DNA from: Ruegeria arenilitoris | GTDB lineage: Bacteria; Pseudomonadota; Alphaproteobacteria; Rhodobacterales; Rhodobacteraceae | DNA length: 64,000 nucleotides | Direction: 5' to 3' | Assembly: GCF_013035425.1 (NCBI RefSeq) | Contig: NZ_WQHX01000002.1 | Coordinates: 496,001-560,000, forward strand | In this document: one piece after another, positions 8,620-16,864 of the stretch | Layout: every line of letters starts with the position of its first letter | Position numbering within the stretch: the first letter of the stretch is position 1 | Made by a program: the position numbers and the translations under genes | The notes under the pieces: model-generated | Told to the model about the DNA's origin: nothing | Databases searched by the model: none | What the model saw: only the letters and a program-made list of their open reading frames with translations

Positions 8620-9483
8620 ATGAAACTTGGTGTAATTTGCGATGGAATCAGCCGTGACCTAACTCACGCCGTAGATGTGATGGACGAATTCGATCTGGAG
8701 TACGCAGAGCTTCAGTTTGTCGGCGATACAGAGGTCGGCGATCATACTGCTCAGGAAATTGCCGAAATCAACGCGCTGTTACGTGATCGAGGTAAACCGG
8801 TGTCCTGTCTGTCACGACATATTTTTGCGGGCATGACTGCGGCAAACAAACCCGGTGATGAGCTGCACACAAAGCACATGGACGCTTTAAAGCGTGTCAT
8901 CGACATGGCACACAACGTTGGTTCACCGTTAGTGCGCATTATGACCCAAAGGAAAGAACAGATTCTCTGGGGTAAAAACGGGGCCGAAAAGTGGAATGTA
9001 GCCCATGGCGTCTGGGACACGATGCCGCCTTTGATTGCACCGGCCGTCGAATTGGCGAAGTCAGAAGGTATAAGACTTGTGGTGGAAACCGGGAACGGCA
9101 CCCTGGTCAATTCTAACTACACGGCCCGTAAATTGATTGACGACTTGGACGCCAAAGACACTTTGAAAGTGCTTTGGGACCCAGGGAATAACTGCTGGTG
9201 CCACGAGCTTGCATATCCGGATGGTTACAATGAATTGCGGGGCGGTTATTTGGGCCATATCCACATAAAGGATGTAAAAGTCGACACTCCGAGAGCCACA
9301 CTGGAAGTCCGCCGAATGGGTGAAGGCCAGTTGGCGGATCTGTTTCAACCCATTGCCGACGCGCTTAGATCTGATGGTTATGACGGCGTTATTTCATTCG
9401 AAAGCGTTTACCACCCCGGCAATGGAAATTTCGAAGACGGTTTCCGATTGTGTGTGGATAGGTTCAAGCAACTGTTTGGCTGA
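8620..9483 (+). CDS. Sugar phosphate isomerase/epimerase-like TIM barrel protein
   Basis: The 287-aa product has the AP-endonuclease-2/xylose-isomerase-like fold. A VVETGNGT segment (near residue 152), WDPGNNCW (near 187), HIHIKDVK (near 213) and SFESVYHPG (near 262) supply the Glu, Asp, His and Glu ligands expected for a divalent-metal site. It probably isomerises or epimerises the product or substrate of the adjacent dehydrogenase. The exact sugar is unknown. It converges with the TRAP operon downstream. Confidence 0.8.
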   Translation: MKLGVICDGISRDLTHAVDVMDEFDLEYAELQFVGDTEVGDHTAQEIAEINALLRDRGKPVSCLSRHIFAGMTAANKPGDELHTKHMDALKRVIDMAHNVGSPLVRIMTQRKEQILWGKNGAEKWNVAHGVWDTMPPLIAPAVELAKSEGIRLVVETGNGTLVNSNYTARKLIDDLDAKDTLKVLWDPGNNCWCHELAYPDGYNELRGGYLGHIHIKDVKVDTPRATLEVRRMGEGQLADLFQPIADALRSDGYDGVISFESVYHPGNGNFEDGFRLCVDRFKQLFG

Positions 9484-9546
9484 TAAATACCATGTGACTG
9501 ACAAAACCTAGGTTTCTGAACGCGGATTGAGGGCAAGGTTTGCCCC

Positions 9547-10830
9547 TCAACCAATGAGATTTGGAAGAGTCATTGAGATCGCCGGAACAAACGTTATCAG
9601 CATTAGTGCGACAAGAATGGCCAAATAAAAGGGCCAAATCGTCCGCACAGCTTTCTCCATTGGCAGTTTGCCTACCGCGCATCCAACAAATAGGCACGAC
9701 CCGACAGGCGGAGTGCACAAGCCCAATCCCAGATTGACCAGTAAGATCATACCGAATTGCAATGGATCGATCCCCAAGCTGTTTGCGACCGGCAGGAAAA
9801 TTGGCGTGCAAATCAAGATCAGTGCAGCCATATCCATTATCATTCCCAGGACCAGCAAGACCACGTTTATCATCAACAAGATCATAATGGGGTTTTCGGT
9901 CAACCCCGTAAGCAGTTCGACCGTTTTGTCTGGCACTCGGTAGAAGGTCAGCATGTAAGCAAATGCACCGGCGCACGCGATCAAGATCATGACCATTGCT
10001 GTTGTGCGCACAGCCGAAGACACGGCGATGCAGAAGTTTTCCCAGGTAATGCTGCGGTAAACAATTAAAGTAACGACGAAAGCGTATATCGCGCCGAAAG
10101 CACCTGACTCCGTTACTGTGAAGATGCCTGACAATACGCCCCCAACGATTATTACAGCCGTCAGCAAGCCTGGAATCGCACTAACGAAACTTAGGAGAAG
10201 CGCACGCCAACCGGGAAATTTTTCCGCCTGATATCCTCGCCTGACGGCCACTAAATACGCTGCTACGGCTAAGCAGATGCACATCAATATTCCCGGAACA
10301 ACACCTGCCAGAAACAACTTTGAGATGGAGACACCGCCCCCAGCCGCAATAGCAAAAATAATCATGTTGTGGCTGGGTGGAATGATAATCCCGGCAATTG
10401 ATGAGGTTACAGTCACATTGACAGCGTAGTCGGCATCATACCCTTTTTCCTTCATCACTGGCACAAGAATGGACCCAAGGGCCGAGATATCGGCTATGGC
10501 CGAGCCGGAGATTCCACCGAATAGCATCGACGAAAAAACGTTAACTATCCCAAGTCCGCCTCTAACGGCACCGACCGCAGCAGACGCGAACCTGACGAGG
10601 CGCATCGCGATGCCGCCGTGAAACATCAACTCGCCAGCAAAAATAAAAAATGGAATGGCCATCAGCGAGAAGACGTTGATGCCGGAGACGATCCTTTGAA
10701 AGCCAATCATCAACGGCAACCCTTCAAACCAAAAGGCCGAAATTGCTGCAATACCCAATGCAAAGGCCACAGGCGTTCCAATCAGAACGCAGAGTGCAAA
10801 TACTGCCAGCAGAAAAAGAATTCCCATCAA
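9547..10830 (-). CDS. dctM: TRAP transporter large permease (DctM)
   Basis: The 427-aa membrane protein is the Na+-coupled translocation subunit of a TRAP importer. It has about 12 hydrophobic segments. Family motifs GGISGSAIADISALGSILVPVM, read as separate GISGSAIAD and IPPSHNMI segments, and LGLCTPPVG near the C-terminus are present. It lies six bases downstream of the small permease and is the last gene of a dctP-dctQ-dctM operon inside the uronate island. Confidence 0.93.
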   Translation of the reverse strand: MMGILFLLAVFALCVLIGTPVAFALGIAAISAFWFEGLPLMIGFQRIVSGINVFSLMAIPFFIFAGELMFHGGIAMRLVRFASAAVGAVRGGLGIVNVFSSMLFGGISGSAIADISALGSILVPVMKEKGYDADYAVNVTVTSSIAGIIIPPSHNMIIFAIAAGGGVSISKLFLAGVVPGILMCICLAVAAYLVAVRRGYQAEKFPGWRALLLSFVSAIPGLLTAVIIVGGVLSGIFTVTESGAFGAIYAFVVTLIVYRSITWENFCIAVSSAVRTTAMVMILIACAGAFAYMLTFYRVPDKTVELLTGLTENPIMILLMINVVLLVLGMIMDMAALILICTPIFLPVANSLGIDPLQFGMILLVNLGLGLCTPPVGSCLFVGCAVGKLPMEKAVRTIWPFYLAILVALMLITFVPAISMTLPNLIG

Positions 10831-10836
10831 ACGCCT

Positions 10837-11364
10837 CTATTCAATGCTGTCGCTACGCTCGTCGCCACCGACAAACACACGGATCAGATGACCGATGGAG
10901 AACACAAGAATAAGCCCCCCACCAATTGTCAGCGGCAATGAACGCAAACCCTCAGGCACTTGGATCAGCGGAATGAGTGATCCCCATTTGAAAATTGTAA
11001 GTCGAGCACCAAACCACAGCATCAACCCACCGAAGCCAGCCATCAGGACATCAGTAGAGACAACCAATACTCTTCTGATCCAAGGGGGAACGGCAGACCG
11101 TAAAAGCGAAACAGACAAATGGGAATTGTCGTGCACTCCAACCGCAGCTCCAAGAAATGCGATTGTCATCACAAGCAACAAAGCGACCTGTTCGACCCAA
11201 GTTGGTGTGGCGTTCAGGACGTACCGACCAAATACAAGCCAACCGAAGATTACGGTGATCGCCACCAGCGCAATACCCGTTAAAACCCGGCAAACATACG
11301 CGATCCAATCAAGAATAAGAACCATATTGCGTATCGATACAGGCAGATCGGAAGCTACTTTCAT
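10837..11364 (-). CDS. dctQ: TRAP transporter small permease (DctQ)
   Basis: A 175-aa four-helix membrane subunit that partners DctM. I place the start at the ATG at 11364 (MKVASDLPVSIRN), preceded by AGGAA at good spacing. The longer reading from a GTG at 11403 would begin inside a 10-bp-stem hairpin. Hydrophobic segments include WIAYVCRVLTGIALVAI and a C-terminal LTIGGGLILVFSIGHLI. A WVEQVALLLV segment typical of DctQ is present. Confidence 0.88.
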   Translation of the reverse strand: MKVASDLPVSIRNMVLILDWIAYVCRVLTGIALVAITVIFGWLVFGRYVLNATPTWVEQVALLLVMTIAFLGAAVGVHDNSHLSVSLLRSAVPPWIRRVLVVSTDVLMAGFGGLMLWFGARLTIFKWGSLIPLIQVPEGLRSLPLTIGGGLILVFSIGHLIRVFVGGDERSDSIE

Positions 11365-11387
11365 AAGATCATTTCCTGCGTTAAGCA

Positions 11388-11413
11388 CCCGACCACGCAT
11401 CACCGTGGTCGGG
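11388..11413 (-). promoter_or_regulatory. Intergenic hairpin between dctP and dctQ
   Basis: CCCGACCACG (11388-11397) and CGTGGTCGGG (11404-11413) form a perfect 10-bp GC-rich stem with a 6-base loop. In transcription direction it follows the dctP stop and precedes the dctQ ribosome-binding site; no T run follows. Such a structure could lower downstream transcription or protect the dctP message, giving more binding protein than permease. Confidence 0.6.
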
Positions 11414-11438
11414 AATTTTCAGGCTAGAGCTTTCTGTC

Positions 11439-12422
11439 TCAATCTGTTGCCTGGATGGTTTCGACCAACGGGCGTAGATCCGGGTTGGTCGAAAAGTAGG
11501 CTTCGTAAACCGGCCCCATTGCAGCCTGAAACGGTGCTTTGTCTGCAACTTCGTTCACAACTACTCCGGCTGCTTCAACCGCTGTACGGCTTGCCGCCTC
11601 GCGCTCAGCCCAAAGTTGGCGCTGCAATTCGGCCGACTCCTCCGCCGCTTCGCGGACGGCCGATTGCATTTCAGGTGAAAGGGCACTGAATGTATCAGTG
11701 TTTATACAGATGCATTCAGGAATGATCAGATGCTGTGAAAGAGAGTAATAGCCAGCTACTTCAAAGTGACCGGTCGACTCGTACGATGGCCAATTGTTCT
11801 CTGCCCCGTCGACGACACCCGTTTTCAAGGCCTGATAAACTTCGGCAAATGCCATTGGTGAAGGGTTTCCCCCAAGCTCGGCTATCATTCCCGTAAACAG
11901 GTCGTTGTTCATGACACGCACTTTCATGCCTTCGACGTCAGCAGGCGTATTGATCGCCTTTGTGCCGTTGTAGAACGAGCGAGCGCCAGCATCGTACCAA
12001 GCCAGCGGTGTTAAACCCTTTTCAGCCATCCCAGCGGCAATTGCTTCGCCGCCCTCACTTTCCAGAACCCGGAACATGTGTGGCACGTCCTTAAAAATGA
12101 AAGGCAGTGAAACAACGTTGGCTTCCGCAACGATCGGACCGATTGGGCCGAGGTTAAAGTTTCCAACTTCCAACGCGCCTGCCCGTACCTGCTCGACAGC
12201 GTCAGGTTGGCTACCCAAAGTACCTCCGTGGAACATCTGGACGTTTATTTCGCCGTCCGTCTTTTCGGTTACGAGTTCAGCAAATTTATCCATGGCTATC
12301 GTGTTGGGATAACCGTCCACGTGAATATTCCAACCGCGCCAATCTGCTGCAAAAGCTGAGCTGCTCAACACGGCTACCACGGTCGCGGCGCCAAATAGTG
12401 CTTTGGATTGTTTCATCGTCAT
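11439..12422 (-). CDS. dctP: TRAP transporter substrate-binding protein (DctP), probable uronate binder
   Basis: The 327-aa periplasmic receptor has a signal peptide ending SSSAFAA near residue 26. It has the conserved Arg in GMKVRVMNN, which normally binds the substrate carboxylate, and the family segments GALEVGNFNLGP and VYQALKTGVVDGAEN. A GGAGG lies five bases before the ATG; the ATG two codons later is also possible. Position within a uronate island suggests glucuronate or an oligouronide product as ligand. That is inference, since TRAP ligands cannot be read from motifs. Confidence 0.9.
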   Translation of the reverse strand: MTMKQSKALFGAATVVAVLSSSAFAADWRGWNIHVDGYPNTIAMDKFAELVTEKTDGEINVQMFHGGTLGSQPDAVEQVRAGALEVGNFNLGPIGPIVAEANVVSLPFIFKDVPHMFRVLESEGGEAIAAGMAEKGLTPLAWYDAGARSFYNGTKAINTPADVEGMKVRVMNNDLFTGMIAELGGNPSPMAFAEVYQALKTGVVDGAENNWPSYESTGHFEVAGYYSLSQHLIIPECICINTDTFSALSPEMQSAVREAAEESAELQRQLWAEREAASRTAVEAAGVVVNEVADKAPFQAAMGPVYEAYFSTNPDLRPLVETIQATD

Positions 12423-12474
12423 TTCTTCCTCCCTAGAAAATTGGTTTCTTGAGCTTTTGTCCGGTCAAAACCGG

Positions 12475-13260
12475 TTATGAAAAAAGCAGACCCCCGTTGA
12501 TGTCGATGTTTGCGCCGGTGACGAAAGCAGCTTCATCCGATGCCAGGTACGCCACCAGGTTCGCGACGTCTTCCGAAGAACCTTCGCGTTTGAGCGGCGT
12601 TGCCTCAGCCACGTTGGTTCTCACCTCATTTTTTGTGAAAATGTTGTGAAAATCGGTGTCGATCATCCCAGGACAAACCGAGTTCACGCGGATGTCTGGC
12701 CCCAGTTCCTTAGCCAGCCCGCGTGTCATGGTCATAATCGCGCCCTTCGATGCGGCGTAGGCAACCGCACCCGGGCCGCCCCCATCTCTGCCAGCTTGGC
12801 TGGCAAAACCAACGATCGCTCCGCCGACGTTCATGTGTGGTAGAGCCGCCTTAACGACGCGCAAGAATGACGTGGCATTCAATTCCATCACGTCTTGCCA
12901 GTGGGCTATATCCATTTCCGCGATCGTCTTACGCGCCACTAACCCTCCAGTCACATGCACCAGGACATCAATAGACCCGCCAAAAGCAGAAAGAGTCTCT
13001 GAAACAAGTGCTTTGACATCATTGTCTGATGTCATGTCTCCTTGAAGCGAAATTGCGTTTCCTCCGTTTTTCCGGATTTCCGAGACAGCAGAATCCGCCC
13101 CTTCAGAAGAACTGTGAAAATTGATCGCGACCGATGCTCCTGCTTTTGCAAGCCGCATTGCGCAGGCGCGTCCAATGTCACGACCACCACCAGTAACAAT
13201 CGCGACTTTTCCTTCGAGGTTTTGACGGGCGCCAAATTTCTCTGCGATTGATCCTGTCAT
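12475..13260 (-). CDS. Short-chain dehydrogenase/reductase in uronate operon
   Basis: The 261-aa SDR has the cofactor motif [10 protein letters not shown], the catalytic YAASK motif and a C-terminal GANIDINGG segment typical of the classical family. The ATG at 13260 follows AAAGGA; an upstream extension of 28 residues is rejected. It lies just upstream of dctPQM on the same strand and diverges from the gntR-kdgF genes. Because KdgF makes 4-deoxy-5-hexoseulose uronate or its isomer, this SDR may reduce that to KDG (a KduD or DehR type role). This is inference from context. Confidence 0.85.
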   Translation of the reverse strand: MTGSIAEKFGARQNLEGKVAIVTGGGRDIGRACAMRLAKAGASVAINFHSSSEGADSAVSEIRKNGGNAISLQGDMTSDNDVKALVSETLSAFGGSIDVLVHVTGGLVARKTIAEMDIAHWQDVMELNATSFLRVVKAALPHMNVGGAIVGFASQAGRDGGGPGAVAYAASKGAIMTMTRGLAKELGPDIRVNSVCPGMIDTDFHNIFTKNEVRTNVAEATPLKREGSSEDVANLVAYLASDEAAFVTGANIDINGGLLFS

Positions 13261-13348
13261 TTTTAGTCCTTTCTGATTGCGGGTTTTCTTTTGACGGGTT
13301 CCATCCAGCGTCCTGACAACCGCACCGCCTCGACGAGATTGCATTATT

Positions 13349-13377
13349 TAGTCGACTAGGATACTAGTATTGTCAAC
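13349..13377. promoter_or_regulatory. Putative GntR operator cluster
   Basis: Between the divergent SDR and gntR genes lie two adjacent perfect 10-bp palindromes, TAGTCGACTA (13349-13358) and ATACTAGTAT (13361-13370). A GTCAAC element follows at 13372-13377, 21 bp from the first GTCGAC. GT-n-AC cores are usual for FadR-type GntR regulators. The spacing of about two helical turns suggests two dimers on one DNA face. Confidence 0.5.
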
Positions 13378-13525
13378 TGAATAATTTCTGGCCATATTGT
13401 GCGAACAAGAAATCAGCAGGGTTCAAGAACGTTGGCAGCAGTCGCGCAGAAAGCTAACTTGGCACAGACACTTTGAATTAACTGGCGCTTTCCCAAACTA
13501 TTTGAGATGGCGAAAAAGGAAACAA

Positions 13526-14206
13526 ATGCAAAGCCTTAAGGAAAAACTTGCACGGCGCACGACCGCAGATATCGTGTATGATTATCTGTACGAAGCTATC
13601 GTCACACTGGAATTGCTGCCTGGAACCAAGTTGTCAGAGGCAGACATTGCCAAAAGGTTTGATGTTTCCCGACAACCGGTTCGCGACGCTTTCACCAAAC
13701 TAGAATCGCAAGACCTTCTTTTGATACGACCACAGAAAGCCACTCAGGTGCGTAGCTTTTCGATGGAGCGCATAGAACATGCCCGTTTCGTTCGTTTGGC
13801 AGTTGAACTGGAAGTTGTGCGCGCGGCTTGCAGCGTCTGGCGACCCGAGCACGCTCTGGCCCTTAAGGAGAATCTGGCTGAGCAACTGAGCGTTATAGAA
13901 AAAAACGAAACGGAAAGATTTCACCAACTGGACTATGAGTTCCACAGGCTAATCTGCGAACTGAGCGGAAAACCCCTGGCATTTGAAACCATTCAAGAAT
14001 GCAAAAGAAAAATTGACCGGCTTTGCGTTTTGAGTCTCGGCCGCCAAAGCGAAGCCAAAACTCTATACGAAGACCACTTTGACCTTGCCAAAGCGCTTTC
14101 CGACAAAAACGTAGATGCGGCAACAAATGTTGTCCGTCGCCACTTGAGCAGGATCGATAACACAATCGAAGAAATACACGCTAAACACGCTGACTACTTT
14201 GAGTGA
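13526..14206 (+). CDS. GntR family regulator, FadR (FCD) type
   Basis: The 226-aa protein has an N-terminal winged helix (residues 10-75, with LSEADIAKRFDVSRQPVRDA) and a C-terminal all-helical FCD domain. QLDYEFHRLIC and RRHL provide the Asp/His metal-type ligands. I start at ATG 13526 after AAAAAGGA; the longer frame adds 43 residues without family character. It probably represses the divergent SDR-dctPQM operon and its own kdgF-containing transcript, with a uronate as inducer (inference). Confidence 0.88.
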   Translation: MQSLKEKLARRTTADIVYDYLYEAIVTLELLPGTKLSEADIAKRFDVSRQPVRDAFTKLESQDLLLIRPQKATQVRSFSMERIEHARFVRLAVELEVVRAACSVWRPEHALALKENLAEQLSVIEKNETERFHQLDYEFHRLICELSGKPLAFETIQECKRKIDRLCVLSLGRQSEAKTLYEDHFDLAKALSDKNVDAATNVVRRHLSRIDNTIEEIHAKHADYFE

Positions 14207-14555
14207 GTTGGAAAATTGGACATTTCAAAAGGACGACACAGTAATGGTAGTGCTTAATCCAATCGTGCCCACCGACCCAGGCGTGACGCGTCAAGTCTTG
14301 GCGGATCATCCTAACCTGATGATGGTTTCGTTTCGCTTTGATGAAGGTGCCGAGGGGTTACTCCATCAGCACCCGCATGTTCAGGCAACATTTGTCAAAT
14401 CCGGTCGCTTTGAATTCACTGTTGGCGATGTGAAAAAGGTGCTTGGGCCAGGCGACAGTATTATTATCCCTTCGAACCAAAAACACGGCTGTATATGCCA
14501 AGAAGAAGGAGAATTAATTGACTGCTTCACGCCTCGCAGAGATGACTTCGTGTAG
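14199..14555 (+). CDS. kdgF: KdgF-like cupin, unsaturated uronate processing
   Basis: KdgF helps convert 4,5-unsaturated monouronates, released by pectin or alginate lyases, to the linear ketouronate. The 118-aa single-domain cupin has the metal motif HQHPHVQ (near residue 55), GPGDSIIIP, the third His in QKHGC, and the family ending GELIDCFTPRRDDF. These match the family's distinctive pattern. The start is a TTG overlapping the gntR stop by 8 bp; an ATG 15 codons on is the alternative. Its presence implies the cell sees lyase products, not just free glucuronate. Confidence 0.82.
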   Translation: MSELENWTFQKDDTVMVVLNPIVPTDPGVTRQVLADHPNLMMVSFRFDEGAEGLLHQHPHVQATFVKSGRFEFTVGDVKKVLGPGDSIIIPSNQKHGCICQEEGELIDCFTPRRDDFV

Positions 14556-14567
14556 AGTTAAAACTAT

Positions 14568-14987
14568 ATGAAACAAGAGTTTTTTGAAGTTTCAGTTTCC
14601 ACACCCGGAAAGTCACTGACAGATATAAGCGAATTGATTCAGCGCGAAGTTACCAGCCGCAGTTTCCATTCCGGTTTGCTTACAATCTGGTGCGCTCACA
14701 CTGGTGCTTCATTGTTGGTCCAAGCAAATGCGGACCCGGACGTGCAGCAGGATATCTTGGATTATTTTGAGAAACTCGTACCCAAGTCTGCGGGAGCGTA
14801 CCGTCATAAACCTGACGAAGACGACAATGCTCCGTCTCACTTGCGGGCGCTGCTTACCCAGACCCAGTTATCTATCCCGATATATGACGGACTTCTTCCA
14901 ATGGGCAAAGTCCAAAGTCTATACTTGTTTGAACACCGGGAAGCCCCAAAAATCCGACGCCTGAACATCCATTACTTGGGTACTTGA
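14568..14987 (+). CDS. yjbQ: YjbQ family (UPF0047) protein
   Basis: The 139-aa protein belongs to the conserved UPF0047 family, some members of which have weak thiamine-phosphate synthase activity. The segments WCAHTGASLLVQANADPDV, DDNAPSHLRALL, IPIYDGLLPMGKVQ and LFEHREAPKIRR are all typical. It follows kdgF by 12 bp and is likely cotranscribed. The physiological role is not established, and a link to uronates rests only on position. Confidence 0.85.
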   Translation: MKQEFFEVSVSTPGKSLTDISELIQREVTSRSFHSGLLTIWCAHTGASLLVQANADPDVQQDILDYFEKLVPKSAGAYRHKPDEDDNAPSHLRALLTQTQLSIPIYDGLLPMGKVQSLYLFEHREAPKIRRLNIHYLGT

Positions 14988-15066
14988 GCGACAGCACCTA
15001 ACAAAGTTGGTCGTCGGCTTCTCGAAATCTGGTATTTTTGAGTTCAGGTCCGAGTTGGAGATGGAA

Positions 15067-15948
15067 ATGTTAACGACAGAGCAGCTAAGAGATTATTGCG
15101 GCACCGTAACCAACACTGACATTTGGAACGGCTTCGAATTGCGTCCGGACGACGTAATTGTGACCACACCCCCTAAATGCGGAACCACATGGATGCTGAA
15201 CATCGTAATGATGCTCATATACCAACGCGTCGTTCCGGATGCCGGAAACTCAAAAGATGCCCCATGGCTTGACTGTGGTTTTCGTGATCGAAAGGAAATC
15301 GCGGAATTTTTGAACAGCTTGGACCGTCGCAGATGTATTAAAAGCCACACCCCAATGGACGGGATCGCCTACGGGCGCGAACCGACCTACATCGTTGTAT
15401 ACAGACATCCAGTTGACGCTCACTTTTCATTGCGAACTCATGCGGGAAATATGAAGGAGGACTGGCTCGATTATATGTTTCCAGAAAGCGAGAGCGAGGG
15501 GTTTCAGCGTTTTGTTAATGCGCCGGCCACCGATGCTGGGACCGACGATTTAACGCTTGCCTCATTTGTTCATCACTACCAACAGGCAAAAGAGCGCAAA
15601 GACAATGGCAACGTGCATTTTTTTCATTACGCCGATATGTCCCGGGATTTATCCGGTCAGGTCGAAAAGCTTGCGCGAATAATGAAAGTGCCTCTACCGC
15701 AATCACTCAGGGATGAAATAACTGAGGCAACTAGTTTTAAACAAATGCGAAAAGCCGTTGAAAGTAGTGAGCGCCGTTTTCATAAAGACACGCCTTTCCA
15801 CGACCTCGCGGATTTCTTTTCTTCTGGCACATCAAACAAGTGGGAGGGGCGCATTTCACCGGAGGAAATGGAAACTTATAGCCGACGAATTCGGAGCCTT
15901 TTACCTGCCGAAGAAGTTACTTGGTTGGAAAATGGCTATCAGTTTTGA
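15067..15948 (+). CDS. Sulfotransferase domain protein
   Basis: The 293-aa product resembles cytosolic-type PAPS-dependent sulfotransferases. The 5'-phosphosulfate loop is PPKCGTTWM (near residue 36). The 3'-phosphate motif is YIVVYRHPVDAHFS (near 110), and a late SNKWEGRISPEEM matches the family's KxxG region. The ATG at 15067 has GGAG six bases upstream; an earlier ATG at 15061 abuts it. The acceptor substrate is unknown. It is separated from the uronate genes and may be an independent acquisition. Confidence 0.82.
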   Translation: MLTTEQLRDYCGTVTNTDIWNGFELRPDDVIVTTPPKCGTTWMLNIVMMLIYQRVVPDAGNSKDAPWLDCGFRDRKEIAEFLNSLDRRRCIKSHTPMDGIAYGREPTYIVVYRHPVDAHFSLRTHAGNMKEDWLDYMFPESESEGFQRFVNAPATDAGTDDLTLASFVHHYQQAKERKDNGNVHFFHYADMSRDLSGQVEKLARIMKVPLPQSLRDEITEATSFKQMRKAVESSERRFHKDTPFHDLADFFSSGTSNKWEGRISPEEMETYSRRIRSLLPAEEVTWLENGYQF

Positions 15949-16137
15949 GTTCGCTGAGTTTGACGCGCTTGTCTGGCATTCTTTGTTCAACCACCACGCT
16001 AAGATTCCGAAACGTTTAAATGCATGAATCCCGACATTTAATAAAATCTCGCTCTCAAAAAATTTCGAAAAGTCACTAGAAATCCGTTGATACAGGTCTG
16101 CCTCACAATCCGGTGTCGTGACTTTGCATGTCTTGGC

Positions 16138-16779
16138 CTATTTCAACATTCTTTCTGACACGTCTTTCAGCAGATCATGCAGATCGAACTCCTCACCTTT
16201 GTCGGCCAGGCCTCGGTCACGCAAAATAAAAGACAGTCCGTGAACAAAACTCCAAAGCAGGAATCCGCGACGGCGAACCTCTTCGGTGATTCTGGATTCG
16301 CCTAGGCATTTTGCGACCTCGGAAAGCAGAATTCCAAAGCTTTGTTGCCCACCCTCCTCGAGCCGGGGGTCAGCAATGCGATCGGTGAATCCCCCAAACT
16401 TGAGCCGGAAAACACCCGGTTCGTTCATGGCAAACGCAACATACTCCATACCAATGGCCGTTATACGTTCTGGCGATCCTTCCGGGAATTCTTGCAAAGC
16501 GGAAAGCATATTTGCACGATGCCTGGCCATTCCCTCAAGAACAACGGCAACAAGCATTTCGTTCTTGTCTTTGAAGTGTTTGTAAGGTGCTGCCGTGGAC
16601 ACACCTGCCAACCTGCATGCGTCCGAAACTGAAAAACTGTCCGGGCCTTTTTCCTCAACCAACTGCCGCGTCGCCTCTATCAAAGCCGCTCGTAGATCAC
16701 CATGATGGTAGGCTTTTTTTTCCGCCATTCGGCCTTCCGCGTTGCCGCCAGAGTTCTTGATTAATTTGGTGTCTGTCAT
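16138..16779 (-). CDS. TetR/AcrR family regulator of the RND pump
   Basis: The 213-aa protein has a TetR DNA-binding domain at residues 25-75 (ALIEATRQLV, FSVSDACRLAGVSTAAPYKHF). The C-terminal ligand domain has the layout of the WHG/TetR_C_13 class. It is divergent from the efflux operon, with a perfect 16-bp palindrome between the genes. It most likely represses itself and the pump until an inducer binds. Confidence 0.9.
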   Translation of the reverse strand: MTDTKLIKNSGGNAEGRMAEKKAYHHGDLRAALIEATRQLVEEKGPDSFSVSDACRLAGVSTAAPYKHFKDKNEMLVAVVLEGMARHRANMLSALQEFPEGSPERITAIGMEYVAFAMNEPGVFRLKFGGFTDRIADPRLEEGGQQSFGILLSEVAKCLGESRITEEVRRRGFLLWSFVHGLSFILRDRGLADKGEEFDLHDLLKDVSERMLK

Positions 16780-16825
16780 GATCCAAGGTTTGGCAGATCA
16801 CGTATCCCTTGTCAAAGTGAGAAGT

Positions 16826-16841
16826 TCTAACATATGTTAGA
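16826..16841. promoter_or_regulatory. Putative TetR operator, 16-bp perfect palindrome
   Basis: TCTAACATATGTTAGA is perfectly self-complementary. It lies 47 bp from the tetR start and 24 bp from the start of the adaptor gene, so one dimer could control both divergent promoters. A half-site-like ACTAAC follows at 16845-16850. Confidence 0.65.
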
Positions 16842-16864
16842 GAGACTAACTTGATGAGGTCAAA

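Noticed and set aside
9464..9976. 170-aa minus-strand ORF over the dctM 3' end
   Set aside because: Shadow of dctM in another frame with no recognisable domain.
11365..11403. Longer dctQ reading from GTG at 11403
   Set aside because: The start lies in the intergenic hairpin; ATG 11364 has a spaced AGGAA and gives a normal DctQ N-terminus.
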